Assembly (NCBI GenBank): GCA_034190875.2
Contig: CM067346.1
Location: 10,858,385 to 10,922,384 of the forward strand
Length of the DNA stretch: 64,000 nt
Source of the DNA: Urechis unicinctus
Lineage: Eukaryota; Annelida; Polychaeta; Xenopneusta; Urechidae
Reading direction: 5' to 3'
Part shown: positions 33,446 to 47,486 of the stretch, one piece after another
Layout of the letters: each line of letters begins with the position of its first letter
Numbering within the stretch: the stretch's first letter is position 1
The notes under the pieces: generated by a model
Seen by the model: only the letters and a program-made list of their open reading frames with translations
What the model was told of the DNA's origin: nothing
Database searches by the model: none
Translations under genes and position numbers: made by a program

Positions 33446-34020
33446 AGACAATTATTTACCGCTGCACGCGGTATAGTAAACTGCACAATATTTAATAAAT
33501 GGGCCCATGGGTACGTTTCTTATTAAATTTTACCGCGGCGTGCCGTACTTGACAGCATGTCGATGAGGCGAGCAAAGTTTCTCTATGTGCAGGCTGTTGT
33601 TAACTAACCAGGAATTTACGCAGTCTATCACAACAACTGGCGCAATTTTTATGACCATTGAATTGATATTTACTATTTTACAAAATATCAAAAATTTGAC
33701 GAAAATTTACCAAGTGAAATGTGTTTTTCCAAATCAACGCGCTTTGAGAACGATAAATATTTTGATAGCATATCTCGATTATCAAAGTTTGGTAATGGTA
33801 TCGGACTGTAATTCGTTAACTTATTGCGAAATTAAAAATTTATTCATAATCACTTATTTATAGAAAACGTGTACAATTACATTACACTTTCAGAATATGT
33901 AAAATGTTTTTAAATCGAATTATAAAGCATGGCGATATTAAGCATTGTCATTTAGTCATTTGTTAAAAAATGCGATGCTTTCGTAACCGGAAGTGACGAA
34001 ATCGACATCCATGAAATCAA
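33446..34020. other. Non-coding AT-rich stretch with an ETS-type site
   Basis: ACCGGAAGTG at about 33986-33996 is an exact match to the consensus site of ETS-family factors such as GABP. No promoter could be assigned. The 92-codon frame at 33585-33863 has no recognised motif. Confidence 0.35.
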
Positions 34021-34158
34021 CGGATTCGACTTCAGCTCGCACTGAGTACACGTGACGCAATGTTATTACCATCGAACATGTTATGACGGTTATATCGGCG
34101 CTGGAAATATTTACAACACCTTTGTTGACACTTGGACTTACGCTACGATTTATCGACA
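34021..34158 (+). repeat. Dispersed repeat family F, left-flank copy 1
   Basis: Matches 45972-46111 in the same orientation: CGACTT-AGCT, CACTGAGTACACG-GAC, TATTACCAT-G-ACATG, TGACGGTT-TAT, CGCTG-AA, CTTTGTTGACA/TATGTTGTCA, ACGATTTATCGAC-type. In both loci a second shared word family lies further right (35017 and 51752), so the two may be left ends of one larger element. Confidence 0.6.
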
Positions 34159-34413
34159 GGGAGCGATTGGAATAACTTATGATTTTTCAACTGTTCATAC
34201 AAAGTGAATGCTTACAATTGTCATAAGCTACAAAATGGTATAAATTGTGTGAAAATCAAAGCATTAAATACGGAGTGATTCGGGGCTGAAGATTTTAACA
34301 TTTTCAATTAATTTTATCCTATCTTGACGTCAAGGTCAAAACCAAACCTCTGGGATCTGCGCATCATTGGCCCAAACGATTTAAAAAGATGCTTTTGGAA
34401 AAAGGATTGAAAA
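34159..34413. other. Unique AT-rich spacer left of the (TACA)n array
   Basis: No gene is seen. Minus-strand frames that run out of the array into this segment start inside the tandem repeat and are spurious. Confidence 0.5.
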
Positions 34414-35013
34414 TACATACATACATACATACATACATACATACATACATACATACATACATACATACATACATACATACATACATACATACATACATAC
34501 ATACATACATACATACATACATACATACATACATACATACATACATACATACATACATGCATACAAGCATACAAGCATACACACATATATACATACATAC
34601 ATACATACATACATACATACATACATACATACATACATACATACATACATACATACATACATACATACATACATACATACATACATACATACATACATAC
34701 ATACATACATACATACATACATACATTCATGTATAAATACATACATTCATACATGCATGCATACATACATACATACATACATACATACATACATACATAC
34801 ATACATACATACATACATACATACATACATACATACATACATACATACATACATACATACATACATACATACATACATACATACATACATACATACATAC
34901 ATACATACATACATACATACATACATACATACATACATACATACATACATACACATACATACATACATACATACATACATACATACATACATACATACAC
35001 ACTTACATACATA
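34414..35013. repeat. (TACA)n tetranucleotide microsatellite, about 600 bp
   Basis: About 150 units of TACA/CATA, interrupted at 34558-34590 (TGCATACAAGCATACAAGC, then ACACATATATACA), 34725-34760 (TTCATGTATAAATACATTC, then TGCATGCA) and 34951-34954. A 4-bp unit gives a 4-residue protein period in every frame (MYVC, THTYI and so on), which explains all the long open frames on both strands. Confidence 0.99.
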
Positions 35014-35055
35014 TAAACAAACGCGACTGACCAACATTTTCAACTTGGCGAATTC
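35014..35055 (+). repeat. Dispersed repeat family F, right-flank copy 1
   Basis: ACAAACGCGACTGACCAACATT follows TACATACATA here. The related ACAAACGCGACTAACCAACAT lies at 51750-51771, also preceded by TTACATACATAC. The microsatellite therefore probably grew from a short TACATACATAC seed that belonged to the repeat. Confidence 0.55.
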
Positions 35056-37832
<2,777 letters not shown>

Positions 37833-37870
37833 GTACCCTTGCATTTCCGTTGAGCAAACACATTGTGATG

Positions 37871-37876
<6 letters not shown>

Positions 37877-37959
<83 letters not shown>

Positions 37960-37961
37960 TA

Positions 37962-37993
<32 letters not shown>

Positions 37994-38064
37994 CTCTATA
38001 TATCTCTCTATATATATATATATATATCTATATCTATATATATATCTCTATATATATATATATA
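37877..38064. repeat. Long (AT)n microsatellite inside a composite repeat
   Basis: A pure AT run is followed by TCTA/CTCT variants. It is bordered on the right by TATACGAATGCGACC (38061-38075). The exact reverse complement borders the (AT)n array at 52571, so array and flank belong to one dispersed unit. Confidence 0.97.
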
Positions 38065-38289
38065 CGAATGCGACCATTTTGGACATTTAGCAAAAAAAAA
38101 CCAACCATTTTGGGACATTGTAAGCGACAAAACATACACTTAATCAGATGATCATTTCTTGTTTTATGGTGGTCTGTGAGTAACATATGTCGGTTTCTTA
38201 ACTTTATTTTTCATTTTCTTTGTTTTATTAAGCTTATATATTTTGTGTACCAAAATTGGTGTTCCAAAATAGTTAGGGTACGAGGGAAA
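38065..38289 (+). repeat. Degenerate leading part of the 26-bp tandem repeat
   Basis: GCGACCATTTTGGACAT, ACCAACCATTTTGGGACAT and CCAAAATAGT (inverted) are diverged relatives of the ACCGACTATTTTGGAACATGAC unit that follows. The T-rich sequence between about 38150 and 38275 shows nothing else. Confidence 0.5.
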
Positions 38290-38661
38290 TGACAAAAACC
38301 GACTATTTTGGAACTTGACAAAAACCGACTATTTTGGAACATGACAAAAACCGACTATTTTGGAACATGACACAAACCGACTATTTTGAGACATAAAAAA
38401 AACCCTACCATTCTGGTACATAAAACAACGACCATTTTAGGAAATAACCAAATGAAATGACACAAAGTTACAGCCATTTTACGGCAGTGTGGGGAGCTGG
38501 TTGTGACGGGAATCAAAAAATATTTTGGAACATGACACAAACCGACTATTTTGAGACATCAAAAAAACCTACCATTCTGGTACATAAAAAAACCGACCAT
38601 TTTAAGAAATAAGCATATGAAATGACACAAAGTTACAGCCATTTTACGGCAGTGTGGGGAG
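38290..38661 (+). repeat. 26-bp tandem repeat nested in a 165-bp tandem duplication
   Basis: Units of exactly 26 bp (TGACAAAAACCGACTATTTT plus GGAACA or a variant) start at 38290, 38316, 38342 and 38368. They continue as more diverged 23-27 bp units. A higher-order unit of 165 bp is duplicated: 38356-38520 and 38521-38661 correspond base for base, including TTACAGCCATTTTACGGCAG, at an offset of 165. A minus-strand relative sits at 52480-52560. A microsatellite next to a tandem core is reminiscent of bivalve pearl/Helitron-like non-autonomous elements, but no CTRR end was located. Confidence 0.85.
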
Positions 38662-39469
38662 TCAAAAGAATCAAAAGTTTTCATCTATGCCATGGAATTT
38701 CGTCACTCTCTGTATAAAGGTGAATCTTTATTTGAAATGGTAATAAGCAATAGCGGTTTTAGTTAATGGTTAGTATCATTAAATTTCAACTACTTTTATC
38801 TTGCAGTTAAGGGGCGATCCATGTTTAACTACCAAGATTCATTCATTTCATATCGAGAGAAGTACTAACTTAAGTTACTCAAACATGGAGGAAGAGTGGT
38901 TCTAATTGTCTGACGCTTCCGAGTACGGGCCCGCCGCATGGTTATATATATCTAGACCGAGATAAGCAAACTTTGAAAATTGAACTTGTTCTGGAACTTG
39001 TATGATGGAACGCGCAGTATGTGTCGAGAGTCTGAATATGAACTTGACAGGGGTCGGCTTTCATATCATTGACAAAACGCGAACATAGTTCAGTATCATT
39101 CCACATCATGTCCGAGACCTCTACGCTCCGTCGCTAAGTGATCTTCGATGTTGCAAGCGAGGTTAAGCCCCAATCTTGCACACACTCCGCATAAGGATTT
39201 ATTGTATCGATGTAGTTATAGTAATAGACGATTTATATAAATCCCTGTGGCTCGATATGGTTGTTTGTTTGTCCGTGGAGGCGTCTCCGTGGTTCATCAT
39301 AACGCTTAATCGTTCAAGTTTTTTCTCGTCCAATGTAGCTCACAGATAGGCATGCTTTTTTGCTCTAGTTCATAGAAATATACGCTAATAACTTAATGAT
39401 AAATTGTACTACCGTTATGTTATTACTATTATTTCTGATTGTATTATCATATAGTAATACATTCATAGT
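38662..39469. other. Mixed non-coding stretch
   Basis: AT-rich with a few GC-richer words (ACGGGCCCGCCGCATGG near 38926, GGAGGCGTCTCC near 39277). No gene is recognised. It lies directly upstream of the GC-rich relic. Confidence 0.45.
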
Positions 39470-41312
39470 TCTCCCAGTAGTTCTCGGTCCTGACGCCGTT
39501 ATTCCCTGGAACCAAGACCCCCCAAAAGAAGCAGAGAGGCCGGGGCTCTTCAGCGAGAAGTCAAAACGGCTCCGGAACGATATTTTCGACCTAACCAGTA
39601 GAATGGCAGACTACGCAAATACCAAGGCAGCCTAAGACACCCAAATAAAAAAGCTACAAGCGCTACTAGTCTCCCCGCCACCAGAGGAATAAGAACCCTT
39701 CGGTGAGAGGGCCCTACGGGTCCAAAAAGAGCTGCAACATAAAACCGTTAAGAAGCACCGCCGGGCGAGAACCAAGAAAGCCCTCGCCGAGCAAGAAAAC
39801 CTTCTTGGCGCCAAGGAGCCAGTCTTGCCCGACACTTCCGTCAACGAGGAGCCGCTCCCCGCCGACATCCCGTTCCGGAAGCAGTACGACGCAGCCATAG
39901 AGGATTTCCGTCAGTAGAGCAGCATCAAGCTCATTTATACCACCTGGATCCTCAAGGACGACGACGTCGGCCTCACAGAGCGCCGAGCCTTCGAGATCCT
40001 CGGTGCACTAGGTAAGGGCCAATTCATTCTCCGGCAGAAGATAATCAAACAGGACGGAGATAAGTGGTACACCCGCTGCGAGCCGCGAAAAGGGCAATAG
40101 CGCAGTTCAACAACCGATACCGAACTGGCCGCCTCATTGGGTTCTACAAGATGTCGTCAACGTGGCTTACCCAGAGCGCGCAATCGTCTGGGCTTGATAA
40201 AAGAGGTCCTCGCCGATCTCGAGCCAATGAAGACCGGAGAGTTAAACTGCGTCGCCATGATCCTCCTCGACCGCATCGACCAGATGAGCAGACACAACCC
40301 AACAAAGGAGATCGCCGCAAAAGCGAAGGTCGTTGCGTGGGAAACCAATATTCGCGAAGAAGGGGTCGATATCCTAGACATTCCCAACCTCGAGAAAATC
40401 ATTGGCCAGAGCATTATCATTCGCGACATAGCGGGGTGGGGGGGGGAATTCTCTATATGGAAACGCGCTATCCGAAGAAAGCCACCATTGAACCACCATC
40501 CAACACAACGGTCATGCATGGCACGCCAACCCCCAGTTCCCCGCCAGCCAGGAGATTAAGTTCTACGAGGGCAACATCTGGGAAGCAATCGCAATCCTCG
40601 AAGAACCACGCGGCATTGGGCTTACGGGCCACCCCACGTACGACCAATTCATTTCTGACGACGGCGCCCTTTACCGTACTAAGGAGCACCACGCCTACCT
40701 GGCTGAGATCTGTCAGCGCCTTGAGCTGGACAGCAGCGTGGTCTGAGAGTCCCAGGCCGCCAACCGATTGGCACGTGAGCGCAACGGGTGGAAGCCAACG
40801 CCCCACACCTTCCTGCCCGACATTAAGGCCGCTTGCGCTGAATACATAGGCGGGAGTGTCTGGAATAAAGCAACGTACGCCACTGCCAGCCTAGTGGAAC
40901 TGGACATGAGCCTAGTAGAACTGGATATGAAACACTGCTTGCGCGCCCTACTTCAAGCGTTTTGGCCACCCCAAGCCACACTTCCGGCGCATAGCCGTCT
41001 ACGGTACGTTATTGCGGGATTTTACGGGCCTCGTAAAAATTGTCACCTGGTCCTTCACCCAAGGCATCCACCCGGCCATCGTCCTCTGGCTTGGGGAGCA
41101 CCTAGATTTCACCTGAGAAATGGCCATATCCACCCCCCCCCTCCATTGCCTGCGGCGGCGGAACCAACGCCACAGAACAGCCATGTAAACGCTGCCGCGA
41201 CAAACCAAGCAGCCGAAAACTACTAACCCTGCCAGCCAAACCAAATACTCACCAACTAGTCCACCTACAACATTGCAGAAATCCCGACAAAAAAAGTCCC
41301 CCCAAAAATAAG
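39470..41312 (+). pseudogene. Decayed GC-rich gene of unknown family
   Basis: G+C rises sharply at about 39475 and falls after 41310. The translation is protein-like: a charged, coiled-coil-like N-terminal part, then LIKEVLADLEPMKTGELN, IIGQSIIIRDIAG, TIQHNGHAWHANPQFP, EIKFYEGNIWEAIAIL, DDGALYRTKEHHAYLAEICQ, HFRRIAVYGTLLRDFTG and a Pro/Lys-rich tail. The frame is broken by TAA (39633, 39690), TAG (39918, 40098) and TGA (about 40491, 40744). There are shifts near 40090, in the G-run at 40435-40446, and near 40940. Nearly all stops are one C-to-T step from CAA, CAG or CGA. A 21-bp tandem duplication lies at 40888-40929. The in-frame ATG at 39396 sits in AT-rich DNA and is probably not the original start. 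I do not recognise the family; it may be a mobile or viral-type protein. Confidence 0.6.
40888..40929 (+). repeat. 21-bp tandem duplication inside the relic
   Basis: Two copies of a 21-bp unit beginning AGCCTAGT and ending ATG, differing at two positions. They add seven residues (SLVELDM) in frame, so the duplication itself did not break the reading frame. Confidence 0.85.
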
Positions 41313-44300
41313 GGGTACCACCCTTTAAAACCCCTTAAAACCCAATATAAGGGTCGAATACTTTCATAGGGTCGTTAAATAAGGACTACTCTCACTAGGG
41401 AACATGAACATAATTTTAACATTGAGGCCATGCGTAAACAGTTTAAAAAAAATCGTTTTTTACTGTCAAAAGCTATGATGATATAGTACTGCATCATTAA
41501 CTGGGCATGTGTAATATTTTTTATAAACTATATAGTGATTGTATGACAATTATGCATGTTTATTGACATTTCAAGCATATTTAAGAGTTTGTGGCACATC
41601 CATTTGGAACCAGCACTACTCATGACAACTGTGTATAGTTAATGACATTTAAAGCATAATTAAGAGGTGGTACAAGGCCCATTGGAGCTTGAGCTGCTCA
41701 TTCATATTTTTCCAAGTAGGGAATTGTCAGCTGTGACTTAAAAACTTCTTTGTTCCCTGAAACAATCAACATGTACACATATTAAGCAAATAATTTGGCA
41801 CTACTAATCAAGAGATAACAGTTCTATTATTCAACCAAAACTGGAGGCAAGAGATGTGTGGTTCAGATTGATGGGTCATCCAACAGAATGTTAGGTAGTG
41901 TTCCTTGCAGGTACAGCTATAACCTACCTTTTGTCTGATTGAATGGTGTAGAACGACTCCAAGTGTCAAAGTGAGTTTGTGTGTGAGGGTAGTGTCAAAT
42001 GAATAGTGTCACATGCATTCTGTATAAGATGGTGACCATAAATGTTTTACAGACTAAATTGCTGTTGAACACAAGATTGCAGCACCTCAGCAGGTTTTAG
42101 ATTGACCAGGACATCTTCAGAAAGATGCTCAGATAATCATGAAACATCACATGGCAGTGCTTGGCAAATCTACAAGCTTAAATAACAATTCAGCCTACAA
42201 CACAATTGTGCAACAATATATATCATACATGACATCTACTATAAAAGAGATACTGGGAATGATCTGTCAAATGTATCCTGATTAATACAATATATTGTAA
42301 AGTGTATATACCATACCTGGGAGTAGTTTCCTTAGACTGGGGATCTGAATGTAACTTCTGAAGGCAAGTTGTAGAGCTTGGGTCTGCCTTGTATCCCATT
42401 AAAAGTGGTCTGCATGTGCATTGATATATTGTTTTCATATTTCGCTATTAGCTTCTAGTTATAGCAGACTTGTAATGACTTTCATAATATAGCACAGGCC
42501 TTTATAGACCATGCAATGAAGCCTTTCTTTGGTTTATACCTTGTCAATAGTAAACAGGTCACCGAGGATGAAAACTACTCACTTGTATCTTTGATGCATG
42601 TTCTGCTCGAGACATCCTGATCTGACTCTAAGTCACTAGAAATCAAGTTGTTTTTGTTGGCATATATAAGTCTGGGGTCTACAGGGCTTGTTGTTCTAGT
42701 CAGACTTGTGGCATAACTTGTACTTGCTTGGGCTGCTGGTTCAGTATCAAATTAACAAAAGCACATACATTTTACAATATGCATTGCAAAATTAATGTAA
42801 TTGACACATTACAGACCATGCATTAATTCAGATGTAAACAATGAGGAACAATGTTTGTATCACTGCATATTTCCATCACTGCTTCACATTTGTTCATAAG
42901 TATGTGATCTGCATATTGTGTGAGTTTTCAGAACCATTTAATTGATCATTTTATGACAATCGGACCATGTTCCAAAAATGTCGGTATGATTGTGGTAAAA
43001 AATGAAAAATACTTCATCATGTAATGTCTCTCGATTCAACCAAACCTAACAAACGGACTGTCAAGGCTATCCATTTGTTTTAAGTACAAGGCCACTTTAA
43101 TTATGGTCAATTCAGGCAGTGGTCTCTGATAGGTTCCCAAGCTAACATCTGAAACAGGTACCTATATTAATAATCATATATGGGTAGATTTGTGGAAATA
43201 TACATATCAGGTTGGTTCAGAAATGGAAGCTTGAAGTGCAATGCGGTTAGAAGATAGAGACCCAGTAAACAGATGCTGGTTATTTATTTTCACAATATAA
43301 CACCTCATAAAATGTTTCCACACTCACTTATAGGATACCTGCAGAGGTCAGATCATATAATTTAATGTTAGGAAACTTATGTGAGGCCACATCAGCTGTT
43401 TAGCTGAGAACATTCAATATTATCTACTGTCAAATTACATAATAATCATATTCATGGTTTTCATAGCACAGATTCTCATTTATTATGCAATTAAATAGTT
43501 ATGCAGTTCAGAGGCTGTTTATTTAGTGGCTGTTCTTATTTGTATTAGGTGACCCTCTAGTGATATCTGACACTTTCAAGTCTATATTTGCACCATAAAC
43601 TTATTCCCTCTTTTGATAGACCATCACGTTGGCCATTGCCTGGATAGGCAACAGTCTATTATGCAGGTGATGTTATGACTACCCCCAAGTATTTATTATA
43701 ATTGCAATCTGAAGACCCTGTGACCTTTGAGGTGTATTATCTTAAGATAATTGGCAATAGTTAAGTTTACGAAACACCAAGTGACGGTGGATATGCAGCC
43801 ACTGATATGTGTTGGTAAATTTATAAAACCATCAATGGTGCTGCAACATTAGTCTCTTCAATTACAACTTGCCAGACAGCGCAGTACCATACACATTATG
43901 GTTATATCTATCCATCATGTCCATATAACATCATATCTATCTTCAAGGCAGAAGCCTAGGGAAGGGCGTCCATTAATTGTTAAAATTGTTAAGTTGATGT
44001 TTCATAGTCAAGTTCTCTTTGCATTTACATATCACCGAACCTTCTTAGCAAGGGGGTACACGATCGACTGTTGGTCTGTTTGGCTCCTGCAAACGCATAA
44101 ATTGAGGATCAGCTGTTCGCAATCGTTCCGTCAAGGGAATTGGGTCATGTATATAAATTCGGTTTGGGATGGGGTACAACGCGCATTAGGTAGTACAGAA
44201 CAGGCAGTATTAGAGATAGTATATTATTTTACCGACACACTTTTCCGTCCATGTCAGAATGTATTAGTTGGGGTAATTCGTATTTAACAACAAATTTATA

Positions 44301-44852
44301 TGCTTTCCGCGAAGTCACGGCGGCCTAATGTAGAGTTATTGTTTACGAGTTTCGTAATTTATGAAATGCCATTATTAGCCGAAATACTATAACAATCGTA
44401 TCATACTTAACCAGGGACAAAATAAGTTAAATTTAATTTTAATGATCACTATTTGTCAGATTGGCAAATTTATGTGACTAGACTTTGATAATCGTCTGCT
44501 CATAGTATTTCGCTCTCTATTTCGCCGATCTGTCGTTCATCTGGGGTCAAAGTTCGTTGCCATATTATCATGGCTCAAAGAGTGATATTTGGTAGTTTCG
44601 ATCGTAGGAATGAGTTTTTATATCAATTTTTTTGTTATTATAATGCTCCAACAGTGTTGCATACTGTGTTAATAATGTATTTGGTTATTTGACAAGAAGT
44701 TACTTGACTTTTACTGTCGCATTTGATTATTTTGGTCACATGATCATACAGAAAGTAAACAAGGCGGGGTCATTGAGAACAAGAGCGCATATGTAGACTA
44801 CGCGAGTTCTTTAGAGGGACCCGGGGTTATTGAATTATGTTACAAGATTTAT
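41313..44852. other. Quiet AT-rich stretch with a 79-bp duplication
   Basis: No microsatellite and no credible gene. A tandem duplication of about 79 bp is visible: 41543-41621 and 41622-41700 share ATGACAA-T-TG, GACATTT-AAGCAT, TTAAGAG, CCATTGGA and a final TGCTC/TACTC. The 129-codon frame at 43898-44287 is open but has no recognised motif and ordinary AT-rich composition. Confidence 0.5.
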
Positions 44853-45217
44853 ATGGGAAATTATTATAAAAGCTTCTGCATATTTTCAAACAGACGAGCG
44901 CGACGTTGCGTGGGTTGGGGTGGCGGTTTTCATGACCAACTGGTACCTTTGATGTTTTACGGCATTCGGACAGCCTTCTTCCTTGGTCTCCTGCTATGTC
45001 ACCGGCCATCGGTTATTTTATTGAGGGTGGGGGGGGGGGGCAGGGTTGCCTCAACGCTGGTTGCGTGGAAAGTGGCGCGCACCTCCTTCAACCTAACATC
45101 CAACGAGCCGAAACAGGTGACTATCCGTTTGCTAAGCTCACTCGTCACCTGACAATAACGGACTACATTCCCTCTCTCCCGTCATCGGAGCGCGTGGTAT
45201 TCATTAAGGCTAAGTGA
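44853..45217 (+). pseudogene. GC-rich pocket, possible coding remnant
   Basis: A locally GC-rich pocket contains a G-run at 45027-45041. The plus frame at 44996-45217 reads smoothly after the G-run (LLQPNIQRAETGDYPFAKLT, then PSLPSSERVVFIKAK and stop). The minus frame is also open, so the strand is uncertain. No family is recognised. It could be a fragment of the same kind of inserted material as 39.5-41.3 kb, or a G-run artefact. Confidence 0.2.
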
Positions 45218-45971
45218 AGACATTGAGACAAATTTTCTGTTTTTCAGAAATGTTTTGACACGTAATACCGTGAGAACACTCACTATAATTGGCTTGTTTA
45301 GACTGATCGACACGACCAAGGATCAATAAATAGGCTTGATACCAAACTGATTGACAGACATTCCAATGACCTCAGAACAAAGGTCGACGATTGATTAACT
45401 TTTATGAAAATCAAAGCAGATTACCTTAAGAGTCATTGATGAATTGCAAGATAAAAACATCGCGGTCCAATCCTTGGCATTGGGCCATATCAGTCTCAAA
45501 ATAGATGATTAGTTAATTTTAGGTCAGAGTTATGTTTGGACGAAATGGTATTGTAGGTGTATATGTCTTTGATGTTTTGGCATTGATATGAATATATATT
45601 GGACAACTGTTACACTTTTGTAGTTTCTTTCAATATATGATACAGATTCGATAATAAAACCAGAACCTGCTCATGATTAGTTGACCGTATCGAGGCACAA
45701 TGCTGAAATGTAGCTCATACATTGCTATCATAATAATGTGAACCACATTTAATATGCTTACAACTGCAGAAAACGTAAATATTCTAGAATAGACTTCAGT
45801 CAATGAAATCGGGGAATTGGGAACACTGTTATTAATAGATGAATATTGAGGAAATTGTATTCACACTATGTCCCACCTACGATGTCTGGACACATAAGCT
45901 CATTCAATCAAATTGCACATTTGACCATTTAAACTCAAATCAGCACCACAGCACTAGACTTTGTTTGAAAT
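45218..45971. other. Non-coding AT-rich stretch
   Basis: Nothing recognisable. Confidence 0.5.
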
Positions 45972-46111
45972 TTGGGGATCCGACTTAAGCTGTCACTGAG
46001 TACACGCGACCCTATTTGTATTACCATTGGACATGTATTGACGGTTTTATAGACGCTGAAATTATTCATGAAATTTATGTTGTCATTCGGACCGATACTA
46101 TGATTTTTCGA
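45972..46111 (+). repeat. Dispersed repeat family F, left-flank copy 2
   Basis: Aligns with 34021-34158 (CACTGAGTACACG, ATTACCATTGGACATG, TGACGGTTTTATAGACGCTG, TGATTTTTCGAC). It sits about 150 bp from the 3' end of the minus-strand TatD-like relic, and so marks one side of the inserted GC-rich region. Confidence 0.6.
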
Positions 46112-46260
46112 CCTGGGGCAAGAAGGACAAACGCGGCGCCGATCTAGTTTGGACAGGGCCGTTTTTGGGCCGTTTGGTAGTCTCATGTAAATGAACACTG
46201 ACAAGAAACGATCTGTTCTTATAATATTTCGAGACCATAGAAGTTGTCGATTTTGATGCT

Positions 46261-46856
46261 TCAAAAAACCGGATAACTCTCCGAAACTCGAATAACTTTT
46301 CGATTATTCCCAGATCCCGAAAAACAGTGGAGGTGAATCCGCTGCTCTCTGGGCACCTGACCAAGCAGCTGATACAGGACAAAGCAATATGCCTCTGAGC
46401 CGTCATCTCCCTTCATTCCCCGGATGTGCAAAACCAACACGTGCCGGGGCTCCAGGAGGGATAGCACGTGGAGTAGGGCATGTTGCTGTGTCCCCCATTT
46501 AGCAGGGAGGACTGAATGGTCTATGCCAACCTCCCCAAGGCCGACAACTTCGGACCAATCACGACCCTCTCTTTTTGCTGCCCCAGGTCGATGATTTCAT
46601 CAACACTGGGGTAAGTGGCAGGGTCGCAATAGTTGGCCACAGCACCCCCAACCACGACAGAAAAGGCAGACTGGGGTGTGGCAGTCATGAACAACTTACG
46701 TGGCCCGGAATTCCGTGGAATGCCCAGGGAAGTCAAGGCCCTGTCCATGTGGAAGTGGGAATCGAAGGTCACGGATAGCTGAGGTTCCGCTTTAGCACAC
46801 TTCTGTCCCGCTCCGCTCCCCTCGATCCTACCACACGGTGCAGGCCGACGGCCCAA
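46261..46856 (-). pseudogene. TatD-family metal-dependent hydrolase relic
   Basis: The motif order of TatD-type DNases (TIM-barrel amidohydrolases) is clear. FDSHFHMDRA carries the HxH pair at about 46750-46757. After a frameshift near 46545 come LGEVGIDHSV (46510-46539, the usual metal-binding Glu), HVLVLHIRG with its conserved His, and HLHCFSGSG (about 46309-46335, the second His). The C-terminal Asp-bearing motif is missing: homology stops near 46265, and TAA-type stops and unrelated repeat DNA follow. About 180 residues remain of a usual 260-300. Family members hydrolyse DNA 3' ends or related substrates; activity is not expected here. Upstream on the same strand lie Zn-binding-like, protease and gag relics. 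Family call is strong, pseudogene status strong. Confidence 0.8.
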
Positions 46857-46977
46857 GTCCCAGACAAGCTCCCTCTAAAGGGGCCCGAGCTGAGACAACA
46901 GAGCCATCAGAGGTTGTCAGTGGAGGAGGACCGCGGGTGAATTTTGGGGCCTTAGACAGAAGCTATGAGGAGCCGGA

Positions 46978-47486
46978 TCATCGTGGACCCGACAGAACTC
47001 CCGCATTGCCTCCTTCAATAATCCCGTGGGTTCCCTCAGGCTTTGGCATCCAAAACCGCCTAACGCCTCTGCGAGGCGGAGCAAGGTTTTTAAGTCTGGG
47101 CCCGGCCCCAGCAGTTAGTTGGCGATTACATGGAGGACAGACAATCACATCCATGTAGTCCAGGCCGTCATTGAAACCTCCGGGACTTGCGTCGTTGGCG
47201 ACCCGGACGAATCCCCACACCCAGGAATAGGACATCTAAGTGTGGACTTCCCCTTGTGGCCGTCCATGTCCTCTCGGGGCGTCTCGCCTACAGCCCCCTG
47301 GCACCCACCCTGTACCACCAGGAGTCGTGAGTTGGAACTCTCCATGGCAGACATGTTTGACGCAATGCTAATCCCAGCCTGCGCGGAAGCCGATGCGCAG
47401 GAGATCGGTGAGTTGGCTGTTGATTGGGGGTAGGGGTCGTTGCCGATGGTCATGGGCTTATGTGCCTCCCTTGGAAGACCCTGCAA
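46978..47486 (-). pseudogene. Cys-containing segment upstream of the TatD domain (possible zinc finger)
   Basis: Two overlapping frames join to give LRCPIPGCGDSSGSPTTQVP (47175-47245), then a frame change, then NDGLDYMDVIVCPPCNRQL. The C-x4-C pair at about 47217-47234, the nearby CPPC and a short spacing to the TatD part suggest a small zinc-binding region fused upstream of the hydrolase. Ligand histidines cannot be assigned because the frame breaks within the finger. GC-rich codon use matches the TatD part. Confidence 0.4.

Noticed and set aside
39396-39480. Signal peptide at the start of the 39.4 kb frame
   Set aside because: The hydrophobic N-terminus is encoded by AT-rich DNA outside the GC-rich block. 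It is probably a chance extension.
39396-40559. Alternative genetic code (TAA/TAG as Gln) making a long open frame
   Set aside because: TGA stops and true frameshifts are also present, and other relics in the window show the same decay. C-to-T decay is simpler.
40064-40849. 261-codon plus-strand frame, Arg/Pro/Thr-rich
   Set aside because: It is a shadow frame of the GC-rich relic. The neighbouring frames give a far more protein-like sequence (TIQHNGHAWHANPQFP and others).
43898-44287. 129-codon plus-strand gene
   Set aside because: Composition equals the surrounding non-coding DNA and no motif is seen.
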